DNA of 11,394 nucleotides from Anaerolineae bacterium. Lineage in GTDB: Bacteria > Chloroflexota > Anaerolineae > JAAYZQ01. Of the stretch, positions 1 through 7,400 are shown one piece after another; within the stretch, counting starts at the first letter, position 1; every line of letters begins with the position of its first letter. The stretch lies in contig JAFGOG010000266.1 of the NCBI GenBank assembly GCA_016926595.1, forward strand, positions 1 through 11,394, given 5' to 3'. The notes below the pieces were generated by a model that was not told where the DNA came from, did no database searches, and saw nothing but the letters and a program-made list of their open reading frames with translations. Position numbers and translations under genes: made by a program.

Positions 1-189
1 ACACCGCTGCTGGTGTTGGGAGCGGCAGATGACCGCCTCATTTCGCCGAGTGAAGTTGAGGCGACGGCGCAAGCGTACGGCGTGAGGGCAGAGTTCTTTC
101 CCAATATGGCACATGATATGATGCTGGAAGATGGTTGGCAGATGGTGGCAGATCGGATACTGGGCTGGCTGGACGAGCAAGGCCTGTGA
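1..189 (+). CDS. alpha/beta hydrolase, C-terminal fragment (5' end outside window)
   Basis: The frame is open from the left edge to a TGA at 187-189, giving 62 residues and no start codon inside the window. The piece reads like the last two strands and last helix of an alpha/beta-hydrolase fold. A strand ending 'LLVLGAADDRLISP' holds the usual catalytic aspartate (residue 10 or 11 of the fragment, more likely 11). The motif 'NMAHDMML' holds the catalytic histidine (residue 38), and a final amphipathic helix 'RILGWLDEQ' closes the fold. The 'AHDMML' style resembles lysophospholipase/esterase-like hydrolases, but the nucleophile elbow and the substrate-defining lid lie outside the window, so no substrate can be named. 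It converges with the FGE-like gene on the other strand. The family call is fairly safe; anything narrower would be guesswork. Confidence 0.8.
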   Translation, partial: TPLLVLGAADDRLISPSEVEATAQAYGVRAEFFPNMAHDMMLEDGWQMVADRILGWLDEQGL

Positions 190-192
190 TAG

Positions 193-210
193 CCCCGTAT
201 ATGGGGGTTT
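193..210 (+). terminator. weak hairpin after the hydrolase stop
   Basis: CCCC at 193-196 can pair with GGGG at 203-206 across GTATAT, and TTT follows at 208-210. It starts four bases after the hydrolase stop codon. The stem is only four strong pairs and the T-run is short, so this is a possible but poor intrinsic terminator. Confidence 0.25.
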
Positions 211-617
211 ACAGTAGAGCGACGAGCAGGCGCGTGTTCTGAAAATCAGGTTCGCATCACACCGCGCTGCACCGGATGCCGCCACGTTAAGGTGACCGCA
301 GCGCTCGAAGGTGTACCCGCTGCCATCGATCGCGGGCTCGGGCGAGATCTCTTCACCGTGGTGGTGCTGGCGAGCTTTGCCACTAGTGCACCAAACGAAC
401 CTGGCGCTTCTGATAACCTCTCTATCTACTGGTTAACTGCCCATATTGACAGTAGTGTCCGCTTTGCAAGGGAGTCGTGCTGAACGCTCGCCGATTTTCA
501 CGAGCCAGCTACATCTGCCCGAGCTGCCGGTCACTGGACCCAGGGTGGCGCGCCAGGGCCAGCGCATTTGAATCTCGACACGTTGACGAAAAAGCTCAGC
601 AGGTAACGCTACCCGTA

Positions 618-648
618 CCGGCGCTGCTCCGTCGCGCTGTGGCGCCGG
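618..648 (-). terminator. possible hairpin downstream of the FGE-like gene
   Basis: CCGGCGC at 618-624 and GCGCCGG at 642-648 are perfect 7-base inverted arms around a 17-base loop. They begin 14 bases beyond the stop codon of the minus-strand gene ending at 662. No T-run follows directly in the direction of transcription, so it may be a weak or factor-assisted terminator, or an mRNA 3' end stabiliser. Confidence 0.3.
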
Positions 649-661
649 CTACTCCAAAAGC

Positions 662-3595
662 TCACCGCCCCGGCGAAGCCGCACACCGGAAGCCGATGTA
701 GTTGGAGGGGTTGTCCGGCTCCCAGTAGTTGACTCGGTTCGCGACGCGGACATCGTCCCAGTAGTCATTCCAACTGGCACCGCGCAGTGCTTTGTACAAC
801 CCGGAAGGCGGGCCCTGAGGGTTCCCGTAGGGCGAGAAACTGTAGTAGTTGCTCTGATACCAATCGTTCGTCCACTCCCAGACGTTGCCACTCATGTCGA
901 GCACGCCGTAGGGACTGGCGCCCGTGGGATAGTTGCCCACCCGGCTGGTATCGCCCACGCACCAATAGCCGGAGTGGATGCAGTTCAGCCGAGAGCAGTC
1001 GGCGGCTTCGTCCCCCCAGGGATACATGCGCGTGTCGGCGCTGCCCCGTGCCGCCTTCTCCCATTCGGCCTCGGTGGGCAGGCGCTTGCCGGCCCAGGTG
1101 CAGTAGTCGGTCGCGTCGTACCAGGAAACCCAGAGCACCGGGTAGTCGGCGAACTCCGGGTTGTCGTAGTAAGAGGGGCGGGTGTAGGAGTAGTTGTGCA
1201 GCGGCGGATTGCACGCGCCGGCGGCGACGCACTGTGCGTACCGGACGTTGGTCACTTCGGTGATGTCGATGTAGTACGCATCCAGGTAGACGGCGTGCAG
1301 CGGTAGTTCGTCAGGGTAGCATAACTCGCTCGGGTTGTTCTGATCGCAACCCATCTGAAACTCACCCGACGGGATGAGGACCATGCCTTCGGGGGGAGGG
1401 CCGCCGGCGCCTGTCGAGAAGCTCCACACCCCAGCGGATATGCTACTCCCGTAGCCGTCCGTCGCCACCACCTGCCAGTAGTAGAGCGTGTCGTCCGGGA
1501 GCGTCCCTGGGTCACAGGCCGCCGCCGGCGCGTCGTCACAGACGAGCAGGTCGGGCGTGCTGTCACCGGCCTCCAGGTACACGTCATAGGTCACGGCGTC
1601 GCCGTCGGGGTCGCCGCCGCTCCAGGCCAGGTCAACGTCCACCTCCTGGCCGGTCGCCCTGTCGGCCGGCGACGGGTTGGAGGGCACGTAGGGCGGGTTG
1701 TTGGTCGAGGCTCCGGTGGCGAAGGACCACACCGGCCCCGCCGTGGTCGCCCCGTGCTCGTCCTCGGCCACGATGCGCCAGTAGTAGGTGGTGTCCGGGG
1801 CCAGCGTCCCGGGGTTGTAGGTCGTGCCGGGCTGGCCGGCCGAGACGAGCGCATCGGGCGCCGGGTCGCCGGCCTCAAAGTAGACGTCGTAGGTGACCGC
1901 GTCGCCGTCCTGGTCGCCGCCGGTCCAGGCCAGGTCGGTGCTCAGGCCCTGGTGGGCGGCGCCGTTCACCGGCGCGGGATCGGCCGGCCCGGCGGGCGGG
2001 TTGTTGTCCTGGGCCTGGGCGAGCGGCAGGCGGTAGTCGATCACCGTGGCCTCGTAGCCGGCGATCTGGTGGCTAAAGATTTCGATCTCAACTCCGACCG
2101 GCACCTCCAGCCCGCCGTAGAGCTGCCACCAGGGCGTGGCGGATGGGTCGGCCTCCAGCTCCAGGTAGGCGTTGGCCTTGGCGTAGGGGCCGGCCGCGCC
2201 GTACAGCATGAGCGAGAGCTGCGCCCCGGCGTACCCCTTCAGGTCCAGCGTAGTGGACAGCTCGGGCGGGCTGTAGTGGAACTCGTTCGAGAACTCGGAG
2301 ATCAGGCTCCAGGTTTCGTCGGCGTACCGGAGTCCCGCCCGCAGCGCTGCCTCCTGGCTCACGCCGGCGCTGACCCCGACGTGCACGCTTCCGTCCACGC
2401 CGACGTTGACATTCAGCACCGGCACGATCTCTACTGGGAAGGGCCCGATCAGGACTGTGATCGGGCTGAAGGTGTGCTCGGCGATCTCTTTTTCCTTCTT
2501 GATCAGTGGAACCTCCACTTCGGAAGAGATCTCCAGGTCGGCCGTGTCGTCGGCGCCGACGATGAAGGACAGCTCCTCGAGGTGGAACCAGTCCACCTCC
2601 AGGGAAAAGTCGAACCATGGCTCCAGGCGGATGCTGCCGTTGGCGACGATCCGGTCGTAGGTCGTGCCGGGGTCGCCGTCGGCGTCGTAGAGTACCACTT
2701 CCTCGAGCGCGTATACAAAGTAGAGCCCGCCTTCTGGCCGCGGCTCGGCAGACAGGGTGACGCCCTTGGCCAGGGCACCGCCGCCGATATCCTCCGGGGT
2801 CAGCACCCGGCTGACGTGCAGGGAGCCGCTTTCGACCGCCTCTTCGATGGTGGCGGCTGTGGTGTTGACGATCACCTGGCCGCCGGAGGGCGTCACCGTC
2901 GTGACCTTGCGCAGAAAGCCAAAGGGCGCGTTCTCCGACGCCGCCCCGGCCATGATGTCCCCTGGCTCGAGCTCATCCAGCTCGGGCGTCGACTGGCTGA
3001 AGGTAAAGGTGGCGCCGCCGCCTGACACTTCGGTCAGGTACTGGGTCGTCGAATCGGACAGGACCTCGGTGGTATCGGGGATAACAGGCGGCGCCCCGGT
3101 GAACGAGCGGGCCACGAGCGGCAGGTAGACGGCGTTGGGCGAGCTCGCGGCGCGCGCCAGGGGGCTGTTGGAGACGCCCGACGTGTTGGGCGCCTCGTCC
3201 TGCGTCTTGAGGGCCAAGTGGTAGAGCCGGCCCGGCTCCAGGCCCGACACTGTCATGCTCTCTACGCTGCCGGCCGCGCCGGGGGTGGGCTCGCCAGCGA
3301 CGTCTGTCGAGCCGGCCCAGTTGTCTTCGGTGATAGGCGCCGTGTTGCAGCGGACGATGTAGACCGACGCCGTGCCCGTCGTGCCGTCGTCGCCAGGTGC
3401 GATCCAGGAGAGCTCGACCGCGCCGGGCGCGGTTCCGGCGTAGGCGACCAGGTTGGCCACAGGCGCTGGCGCGGTGGTGTCGGCTGTGAGGCTCCAGGCC
3501 CGGGCCTGTGGGCCGGGCAGGGCAGAAAGGGGCAGCAGCAGAGCTAAAAGGGTCAGGGTGGCCAGGAAGCGGCCAGAGCGTATGTCCTTTTTCAC
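662..3595 (-). CDS. secreted multidomain protein: FnIII, uncharacterised beta-rich middle, two FnIII/Ig-like repeats, FGE-sulfatase-like domain
   Basis: The protein has 977 residues from a GTG at 3595-3593. That start has AAGGAG six bases upstream and is followed by a clear signal peptide ([10 protein letters not shown]..., hydrophobic core about 11-26, likely cleavage after 'PQARA'). The frame runs further upstream, to 3688, but that would put the start inside the promoter at 3659-3688. Domains: FnIII about 42-150; the motif 'AVYLPLVAR' 155-163; a beta-rich uncharacterised region 172-527; two FnIII/Ig-like repeats 532-629 and 633-730; an FGE-sulfatase (SUMF1/EgtB/PvdO-like) fold 735-975. The last is recognised by '[14 protein letters not shown]', '[14 protein letters not shown]', 'YPWGDE', 'GNVWEW' and 'GFRCA'. 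The paired cysteines that make true formylglycine-generating enzymes catalytic ('GGSYMC...SYC') are absent: the equivalent stretch '[13 protein letters not shown]' has none. The domain is therefore probably a binding or structural module, or has another activity. There are twelve cysteines, mostly in the last 300 residues, so disulfides are plausible. It is probably exported; the function is unknown. Confidence 0.85.
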   Translation of the reverse strand: MKKDIRSGRFLATLTLLALLLPLSALPGPQARAWSLTADTTAPAPVANLVAYAGTAPGAVELSWIAPGDDGTTGTASVYIVRCNTAPITEDNWAGSTDVAGEPTPGAAGSVESMTVSGLEPGRLYHLALKTQDEAPNTSGVSNSPLARAASSPNAVYLPLVARSFTGAPPVIPDTTEVLSDSTTQYLTEVSGGGATFTFSQSTPELDELEPGDIMAGAASENAPFGFLRKVTTVTPSGGQVIVNTTAATIEEAVESGSLHVSRVLTPEDIGGGALAKGVTLSAEPRPEGGLYFVYALEEVVLYDADGDPGTTYDRIVANGSIRLEPWFDFSLEVDWFHLEELSFIVGADDTADLEISSEVEVPLIKKEKEIAEHTFSPITVLIGPFPVEIVPVLNVNVGVDGSVHVGVSAGVSQEAALRAGLRYADETWSLISEFSNEFHYSPPELSTTLDLKGYAGAQLSLMLYGAAGPYAKANAYLELEADPSATPWWQLYGGLEVPVGVEIEIFSHQIAGYEATVIDYRLPLAQAQDNNPPAGPADPAPVNGAAHQGLSTDLAWTGGDQDGDAVTYDVYFEAGDPAPDALVSAGQPGTTYNPGTLAPDTTYYWRIVAEDEHGATTAGPVWSFATGASTNNPPYVPSNPSPADRATGQEVDVDLAWSGGDPDGDAVTYDVYLEAGDSTPDLLVCDDAPAAACDPGTLPDDTLYYWQVVATDGYGSSISAGVWSFSTGAGGPPPEGMVLIPSGEFQMGCDQNNPSELCYPDELPLHAVYLDAYYIDITEVTNVRYAQCVAAGACNPPLHNYSYTRPSYYDNPEFADYPVLWVSWYDATDYCTWAGKRLPTEAEWEKAARGSADTRMYPWGDEAADCSRLNCIHSGYWCVGDTSRVGNYPTGASPYGVLDMSGNVWEWTNDWYQSNYYSFSPYGNPQGPPSGLYKALRGASWNDYWDDVRVANRVNYWEPDNPSNYIGFRCAASPGR
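1406..2002 (-). repeat. two tandem FnIII/Ig-like protein repeats (about 98 residues each)
   Basis: Residues 532-629 and 633-730 of the FGE-like protein are copies of one module. Each begins 'NPP', carries 'DLAW(T/S)GGD(Q/P)[10 protein letters not shown](F/L)EAGD' split across strands, then 'P(G)TL..DT.YYW..VA.D' and ends 'G.VWSF.TGA'. The second copy has two cysteines (C686, C694) that the first lacks, probably forming a local disulfide. Such modules usually act as spacers or adhesion domains in exported proteins. Confidence 0.8.
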
Positions 3596-3601
3596 AGTGC
3601 T

Positions 3602-3607
3602 CTCCTT
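3602..3607 (-). promoter_or_regulatory. ribosome binding site fixing the FGE-like gene start
   Basis: On the minus strand AAGGAG lies six bases before GTG at 3595. It is the only good Shine-Dalgarno sequence near the candidate starts, and it puts the signal peptide at the N-terminus. Confidence 0.8.
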
Positions 3608-3658
3608 GTCGTCGATTAGGACCCGCTGAGGCGCGAGCCTTGGCTTGGACCGGCAGGC

Positions 3659-3688
3659 AGTGTAACATGGTTGAGCGTGGTGTGTCAA
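3659..3688 (-). promoter_or_regulatory. housekeeping-type promoter of the FGE-like gene
   Basis: On the minus strand TTGACA (3688-3683) is followed after 18 bases by TACACT (3664-3659). TG one base before the -10 hexamer makes it an extended -10. The -35 is a full consensus match and the -10 matches four of six. The start of transcription would fall near 3652, giving a leader of nearly 60 bases to the GTG at 3595. This separates the gene from the transporter operon upstream. Confidence 0.65.
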
Positions 3689-3711
3689 GTCAGTGCAGGA
3701 GCCTGGGGTGG

Positions 3712-3729
3712 AAACCTCGTCAAGCGAGG
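3712..3729 (-). terminator. possible terminator after the transporter operon
   Basis: On the minus strand CCTCG (3729-3725) pairs with CGAGG (3719-3715) across a 5-base loop and is followed by TTT (3714-3712). It lies about 60 bases beyond the ATPase stop codon at 3791. The stem is short and the T-run is only three bases, so confidence is low. Confidence 0.3.
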
Positions 3730-3790
3730 CGCGGCCCGCATCTGCCCGCTCTTGCGCTTCGAGCCGCCGGCTTGGGGCGCGTCTGGCTGT

Positions 3791-4633
3791 CTAGGTAATG
3801 CGTTCCGGCGTAGGACGAGGCGCTGTGGAGTGCTGGCCGTCGACGGGGAGCAGGATGACCGGCCTGCCGTTAACCTGGAAGACCTGGACGGGGACGCCAT
3901 AGGTAGCGGACAGCCCTTCGGGGGTCAGGATGGCGGCGGTGGGGCCGGCGTCGAGAAGCTGGCCATGGCGGACCAGGACGGCAAAGCCGGCGGCCGAGGC
4001 GGCCAGGTTGGGATCGTGGGTGGTCAAGATCTGGGTGATGCCTTCGGCGGCCAGGGCGCGCATGATCTCCAGGAGGCGGCTCCTGTTGCCCAGGTCCAGG
4101 TGGGCGGCTGGCTCGTCCAGCAGCAGGATGCGCGGCTTTTGCGCCAGGGCGCGGGCCAGGGTGGCCAATTGGCGCTCGCCGCCGCTCAGGTTGGGCAGGG
4201 AGCGATCGTGCAGGTGGGCCAGCCCTGCCGTGGCGATTGCAGCCTGCGCCGCCCGGCAATCCTCCTCGCCCGGCATCTCCAGCGGCCCGAGGTAGGGCGC
4301 GCGGCCCATCAGCACATACTCCAGGATCGTAAAGTCGAACGGGATGTGCTCCTGCTGGGGCACGAGTCCGATCAGGCGGCTTAGCTCCTGCCGCGAGTAG
4401 CTGCTCTGGGGACGGCCGGCGATCAGGATCTCGCCCTGCTGTGGTCGCAAAAGGCCCAAAATCAGGCGCAGCAGCGTGGTCTTGCCCGATCCGTTCGGGC
4501 CAAGGATGGCGGTAATCGCGCCTGCGGGGATCTCGAGCGACATGCCAGACAGGATCTGGCGCCGCGAGCTGCCATAGTGGAACGACAGCCCGGATAGGGA
4601 GATGAGCGCCCCAGACCGCGGGTCTTGGCTCAT
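3791..4633 (-). CDS. ABC importer ATP-binding protein, FecE/FhuC/BtuD type
   Basis: This 280-residue protein would bind and hydrolyse ATP at the inner face of the membrane to drive uptake through the permease encoded just upstream. All the motifs are intact: Walker A GPNGSGKT (45-52), Q-loop in 'VPQQEH' (91-96), ABC signature LSGGERQ (149-155), Walker B 'ILLLDEP' (169-175), D-loop 'AHLDLG' and the switch histidine in 'TTHD' (H206). 'LVPQQEHIPFDFTILEYVLMGR' between Q-loop and signature is typical of the iron-siderophore/haem/cobalamin branch. The length is normal for the family. The ATG overlaps the permease stop by four bases (ATGA), so translation is probably coupled; no strong ribosome binding site is seen. 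It is the last gene of the operon. The substrate cannot be read from the ATPase. Confidence 0.93.
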   Translation of the reverse strand: MSQDPRSGALISLSGLSFHYGSSRRQILSGMSLEIPAGAITAILGPNGSGKTTLLRLILGLLRPQQGEILIAGRPQSSYSRQELSRLIGLVPQQEHIPFDFTILEYVLMGRAPYLGPLEMPGEEDCRAAQAAIATAGLAHLHDRSLPNLSGGERQLATLARALAQKPRILLLDEPAAHLDLGNRSRLLEIMRALAAEGITQILTTHDPNLAASAAGFAVLVRHGQLLDAGPTAAILTPEGLSATYGVPVQVFQVNGRPVILLPVDGQHSTAPRPTPERIT

Positions 4634-5706
4634 CGCTGCACCCGGACATTGCCGCTCAGCATCATGGCCGCGAACAGGAGAGCCCCAAAGAAGGAGGCGA
4701 TGATGCCGAGCGGGATTTCGCCGGTCATCAGCGTCCGGGCCAGGGTGTCACAGGCCAGGGCAAAGGCTCCACCCAGCAGCAGGGCGGCGGGCAGAGCCTT
4801 GACCGCATCGGCGCCCATGATCCGCCGGGCCATGTGTGGTATGAGCAGGCCGATCCAGCCCACGACCCCGGCGACGGCCACCACGGCGGAGGTAGCGGCG
4901 ACGGCCGCGACCAGGAGCAGTGTCCGCTCGCGCCCCGGCGCCGCGCCCAGAGAGAAAGAGGTTTCGTCGTCCAGGGAGAGCAGGTTGAGCCGCCACCGCA
5001 TCAGGTAAATCACAACCAAGCCGGGGATGGCGAGCGGCAGGAGGTAGACGGCGTCGGTCCAGGTCACGCCCCACAGGCCGCCCAGCATCCAAAAGACAAT
5101 GTCCGGCAGTTGGGTGAGGGGATCGGCCAGGTATTTGAGCGCCCCCACGCCCGAGGAGAATAGGGCAGAGACGGCGATGCCGGCCAGGATCAGGCGCAGG
5201 ATCCAGCCGCCGTAGCGGATGCGCCGCGCCAGCAGGTAAGAGAGGGCCATGCCGAGGCAGGCAAACAGGGTTGCCGTCGCTTCCATGAGCAGAGGGGCGG
5301 CGCCCAGGTAGATGATGCTCAAGGCAGCGCCGAAAGCGGCCCCCTGCGATACTCCCAGGAAACCGGGCTCGACCAGGGGGTTGCGAAAGATCATCTGTAA
5401 CACGGTGCCGCAGGCGGCCAAGGTCATCCCCAGCAGGCAGGCGGCCAGGATGCGCGGCAGGCGCAGGTTGAACACCAACTGGCGCGCCATTTCGTCTTGC
5501 CACAGGCGGGCTGGCGAGAGCCACAGCGAGGCGGGGTAGCGGCCGACCAGCAGTGACAGGGCCAGGATCGCCAGGAAGGCCAACCCCAGGAACAGGAAGG
5601 GGCGGCGGTAAAAGGCGCCGGCCGCGGCGCGGATGATGGCCAAGCGCGATCCGGGGCCGAGGAGGGAAACGGGCGTTTCCGGCTCGCGGCTCTCGGCTGC
5701 CGTCAC
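4630..5706 (-). CDS. FecCD/BtuC-family ABC transporter permease
   Basis: This 358-residue integral membrane protein forms the translocation channel, probably as a homodimer because only one permease gene is present. After a polar N-terminus of about 34 residues come roughly nine or ten hydrophobic segments. Family hallmarks are 'RLPRILAACLLGMTLAACG' with 'IFRNPLVEPGFLGVSQGAAFGA' (TM2 and the loop after it), 'GVVGWIGLLIPHMARR' (coupling-helix region that contacts the ATPase) and 'GEIPLGIIASFFGALLFAAMM' near the C-terminus. The start is GTG at 5706, overlapping the TGA of the binding-protein gene by four bases, with a GGGAG ribosome binding site seven bases upstream. Family members import iron-siderophores, haem, cobalamin and, in some cases (MolB), molybdate; this sequence alone does not discriminate among them. 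Confidence 0.93.
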   Translation of the reverse strand: MTAAESREPETPVSLLGPGSRLAIIRAAAGAFYRRPFLFLGLAFLAILALSLLVGRYPASLWLSPARLWQDEMARQLVFNLRLPRILAACLLGMTLAACGTVLQMIFRNPLVEPGFLGVSQGAAFGAALSIIYLGAAPLLMEATATLFACLGMALSYLLARRIRYGGWILRLILAGIAVSALFSSGVGALKYLADPLTQLPDIVFWMLGGLWGVTWTDAVYLLPLAIPGLVVIYLMRWRLNLLSLDDETSFSLGAAPGRERTLLLVAAVAATSAVVAVAGVVGWIGLLIPHMARRIMGADAVKALPAALLLGGAFALACDTLARTLMTGEIPLGIIASFFGALLFAAMMLSGNVRVQR

Positions 5707-6824
5707 TCGACGTCTCCCTTTAGGATCGGCAGGATCTGTTCGCGGACAGAGGCCTGGTCCATGCCGTACATCTGCTCAAAGAAGCGGGCTGCCTGCTCCT
5801 TGATCTCCAGGCCGGGAAAACGGTCGGGGTGCGCCTTGCCGGCCAGCCAGGTGGTTCCTAGGATCCACCGTGGGTCGGGCTGATCCCAGCTAAAGACGTC
5901 GCCGGGGAAGGCATAGACCTGCCCATCCTGCACAGCCTTGAGGCCCTGCCAGCCCGGATCCGTCCGCAGCTTGTCCACCACCTGCTCTGGTTCGGATTGG
6001 TAAGCTATGACAAAAATCTGATCGGGATTCCAGGCCGCGATCTGTTCCAGGTTGACCACGGTCCAGCCGCCCCCCTGCGCCGCCTCTTTCCAGACCGGCA
6101 GCGCACCGGCCAGCTCGGCCTCCGTCGTCTGGATAAAGGATGCGGACGGCGCGTTCAAGGCCGCGGCGCCGCCCTGCTCGGTATACTGCACGATCAGGAT
6201 GCGGGGCCTGAGGCTGTCGTCCAGTCCCTGCAGGGCAACGTCGACCTCGTCCAGGCGCGCCTGGTAAAAGGCCCGGATCTCCTCCGCCCGGGCTGGATTG
6301 CCGAGCAGCCGGCCGAGCGTCGCCAGGTCGCGAAAATATTGCTCGGGCGTTTCGAGGTCAACATAGACCAGGGGGATGCTGAGCTGTTCGAGCGCCTGGC
6401 CCAGCTTTTCGGCCATAAAGCTGCGCAGCACCACGACGTCGGGCATAAAAGGCGCGATCTGCTCCGGCCCGGCCTCGACGTCGAGAATCGCCTTCTGATC
6501 AAAGCTGGGGTCTATCAGGCGGACAAAGTCGCCGACGGGCTGCTTGCCGATCACGAGGGCCACCAGGCGCTCCTTGGTCTCGGGGAACATGTACAGGGTG
6601 TTGACGATCGTCAGCGTGCTCTTGCCGGCGACGACGATACGCCGGGGCGGATCGGCGAATTGGACCTCCCTCCCCAGCGCATCCACGATGGCGATCGTCC
6701 CTGCCGCTGGCGTCGGCTCGACGGGTTGGGCTGGCTGTGGGCTGGGTGTGACGCCACAGGCTGCCAGGAGCACGGCTGCCGACAGGATCAAAAGCGTGCA
6801 CAGAAAAGCGGGTGAGCGGCGCAT
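5703..6824 (-). CDS. ABC importer substrate-binding lipoprotein, FecB/BtuF type (periplasmic-binding-protein 2 fold)
   Basis: This 373-residue lipoprotein captures the ligand outside the membrane and delivers it to the permease. The start is ATG at 6824, chosen because AAGGAG lies seven bases upstream and a lipoprotein signal follows at once: 'MRRSPAFLCTLLILS', then lipobox LAAC with the lipidated cysteine at residue 23. A Pro-rich linker ('SPQPAQPVEPTP') leads into the mature domain. That begins 'IVDALGREVQFADPPRRIVV', the classic opening of the helical-backbone TroA/FecB fold, with 'EQIAPFMPDVVVLRSF' in the first lobe. The last part carries 'EQIAAWNPDQIFVIAYQ' and 'GWQGLKAVQDGQVYAFPGDVFSWDQP', also family-typical. 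The frame runs 21 codons further up, into the padR 3' end, but that start would bury the signal peptide. Likely ligands are iron-siderophore, haem or corrinoid, or an oxyanion such as molybdate; I cannot choose. Confidence 0.9.
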   Translation of the reverse strand: MRRSPAFLCTLLILSAAVLLAACGVTPSPQPAQPVEPTPAAGTIAIVDALGREVQFADPPRRIVVAGKSTLTIVNTLYMFPETKERLVALVIGKQPVGDFVRLIDPSFDQKAILDVEAGPEQIAPFMPDVVVLRSFMAEKLGQALEQLSIPLVYVDLETPEQYFRDLATLGRLLGNPARAEEIRAFYQARLDEVDVALQGLDDSLRPRILIVQYTEQGGAAALNAPSASFIQTTEAELAGALPVWKEAAQGGGWTVVNLEQIAAWNPDQIFVIAYQSEPEQVVDKLRTDPGWQGLKAVQDGQVYAFPGDVFSWDQPDPRWILGTTWLAGKAHPDRFPGLEIKEQAARFFEQMYGMDQASVREQILPILKGDVE

Positions 6825-6831
6825 ATTAGTT

Positions 6832-6837
6832 CTCCTT
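6832..6837 (-). promoter_or_regulatory. ribosome binding site fixing the binding-protein start
   Basis: AAGGAG on the minus strand, inside the 26-base gap between padR and the lipoprotein gene, is seven bases before ATG at 6824. It decides in favour of the 373-residue form, with the signal peptide at the very N-terminus. Confidence 0.8.
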
Positions 6838-6850
6838 CCAGGGGACCTCT

Positions 6851-7378
6851 TTATGGACACAGAACCTCCAGGCATCGGTCCAGCCACCGGGTGGCTGCCT
6901 CCATCTGCCCTTTTCGGAACTCCAGAACCAGGCGGCCAAAGTCGTCGTCGGTCTCTGCCGCGAGGCGGCCAAAGCGCTCAGCCTGCTCCTGGCAGACCGC
7001 CTTCTGCCGGGCGACGAGCTGGGCCAGGCCTGGCAGCGACAGGTAGCGAAAAAAGTAGAGCCTGGCAAGCAGGTCCAATCGCATGTGGCGCAGGTGGGAC
7101 GCCGGCTGGCTGACCCAATCCAAAAAGGCCTCGCGCCCTGCTGCGGTCAAGTGGTACACTTTGCGGGCTGGCCGGTTGGGCTGGGGCTCGATCCGGACCT
7201 CTACCAGCCCGGCCGATTCCAGTTGTTTGAGCTGAGCGTAGAGCTGGCTGAGGCCAATGCGCCACACCCGCCCCAGGTCGCGGCTAAATTCCCGGTACAG
7301 CTCATAGCCGTGCCGGGGGCCCGGCATCAAAAAACCCAGCAGCACCGGCTGCGGCAAAGCTGCATCGTCGCGCGACAT
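6851..7378 (-). CDS. PadR-family transcriptional regulator
   Basis: This 175-residue DNA-binding protein is most likely the repressor of its own operon. Residues about 11-90 form the PadR winged helix: 'PVLLGFLMPGPRHGYELYREF', 'IGLSQLYAQLKQLESAGLVEVR' (recognition helix region) and 'RKVYHLTAAGREAFLDWV' (wing and helix 4). Residues about 95-175 form the long-helix dimerisation domain (Vir_act_alpha_C type) that binds effectors in many members. The ATG at 7378 is preferred because AGAGGG lies about eight bases upstream; an in-frame GTG at 7387 would give 178 residues. It is the first gene of the operon, 26 bases ahead of the lipoprotein gene. A consensus promoter and an inverted repeat lie just upstream. 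PadR proteins more often control drug exporters or phenolic-acid genes, so an importer as partner is less usual. The effector is unknown. Confidence 0.9.
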   Translation of the reverse strand: MSRDDAALPQPVLLGFLMPGPRHGYELYREFSRDLGRVWRIGLSQLYAQLKQLESAGLVEVRIEPQPNRPARKVYHLTAAGREAFLDWVSQPASHLRHMRLDLLARLYFFRYLSLPGLAQLVARQKAVCQEQAERFGRLAAETDDDFGRLVLEFRKGQMEAATRWLDRCLEVLCP

Positions 7379-7400
7379 AGACTCCACCCTCTAGTCAGAT

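Larger units (their letters stand above)
190..661. other. gap of about 470 bases without a supportable gene
   Basis: This lies between the convergent hydrolase and FGE-like genes. Short open frames exist on the plus strand (292-483 and 477-701), and a minus-strand frame is open from about 432 leftwards to the window edge. None has a convincing ribosome binding site or a product I recognise. The minus frame is codon-aligned with the plus frame used by the hydrolase, which in GC-rich DNA often leaves the antisense open by chance. The base composition looks less biased than in the flanking genes. The stretch could be the eroded remains of a gene or mobile element, but I found no terminal inverted repeats to support that. 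Confidence 0.5.

Noticed and set aside
292..701. Two short plus-strand open frames (292-483 and 477-701) as small genes
   Set aside because: One starts with GTG without a ribosome binding site, the second runs into the 3' end of the FGE-like gene on the other strand, and neither product has recognisable sequence features.
662..1393. Calling the C-terminal domain a true formylglycine-generating enzyme (sulfatase maturase)
   Set aside because: The two active-site cysteines are missing and no sulfatase gene is in the window.
1754..3025. 423-residue plus-strand open frame
   Set aside because: It lies antisense to the FGE-like gene, which has convincing domains, a promoter and a ribosome site. 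The plus frame gives a Gly/Val/Arg-rich product typical of antisense reading in GC-rich DNA.
3671..4384. 237-residue plus-strand open frame over the ATPase gene
   Set aside because: It is antisense to an ABC ATPase with every motif intact, and its product is low-complexity Gly/Gln-rich with no domain. Similar shadows at 5997-6815 and 8293-9261 were dropped for the same reason.
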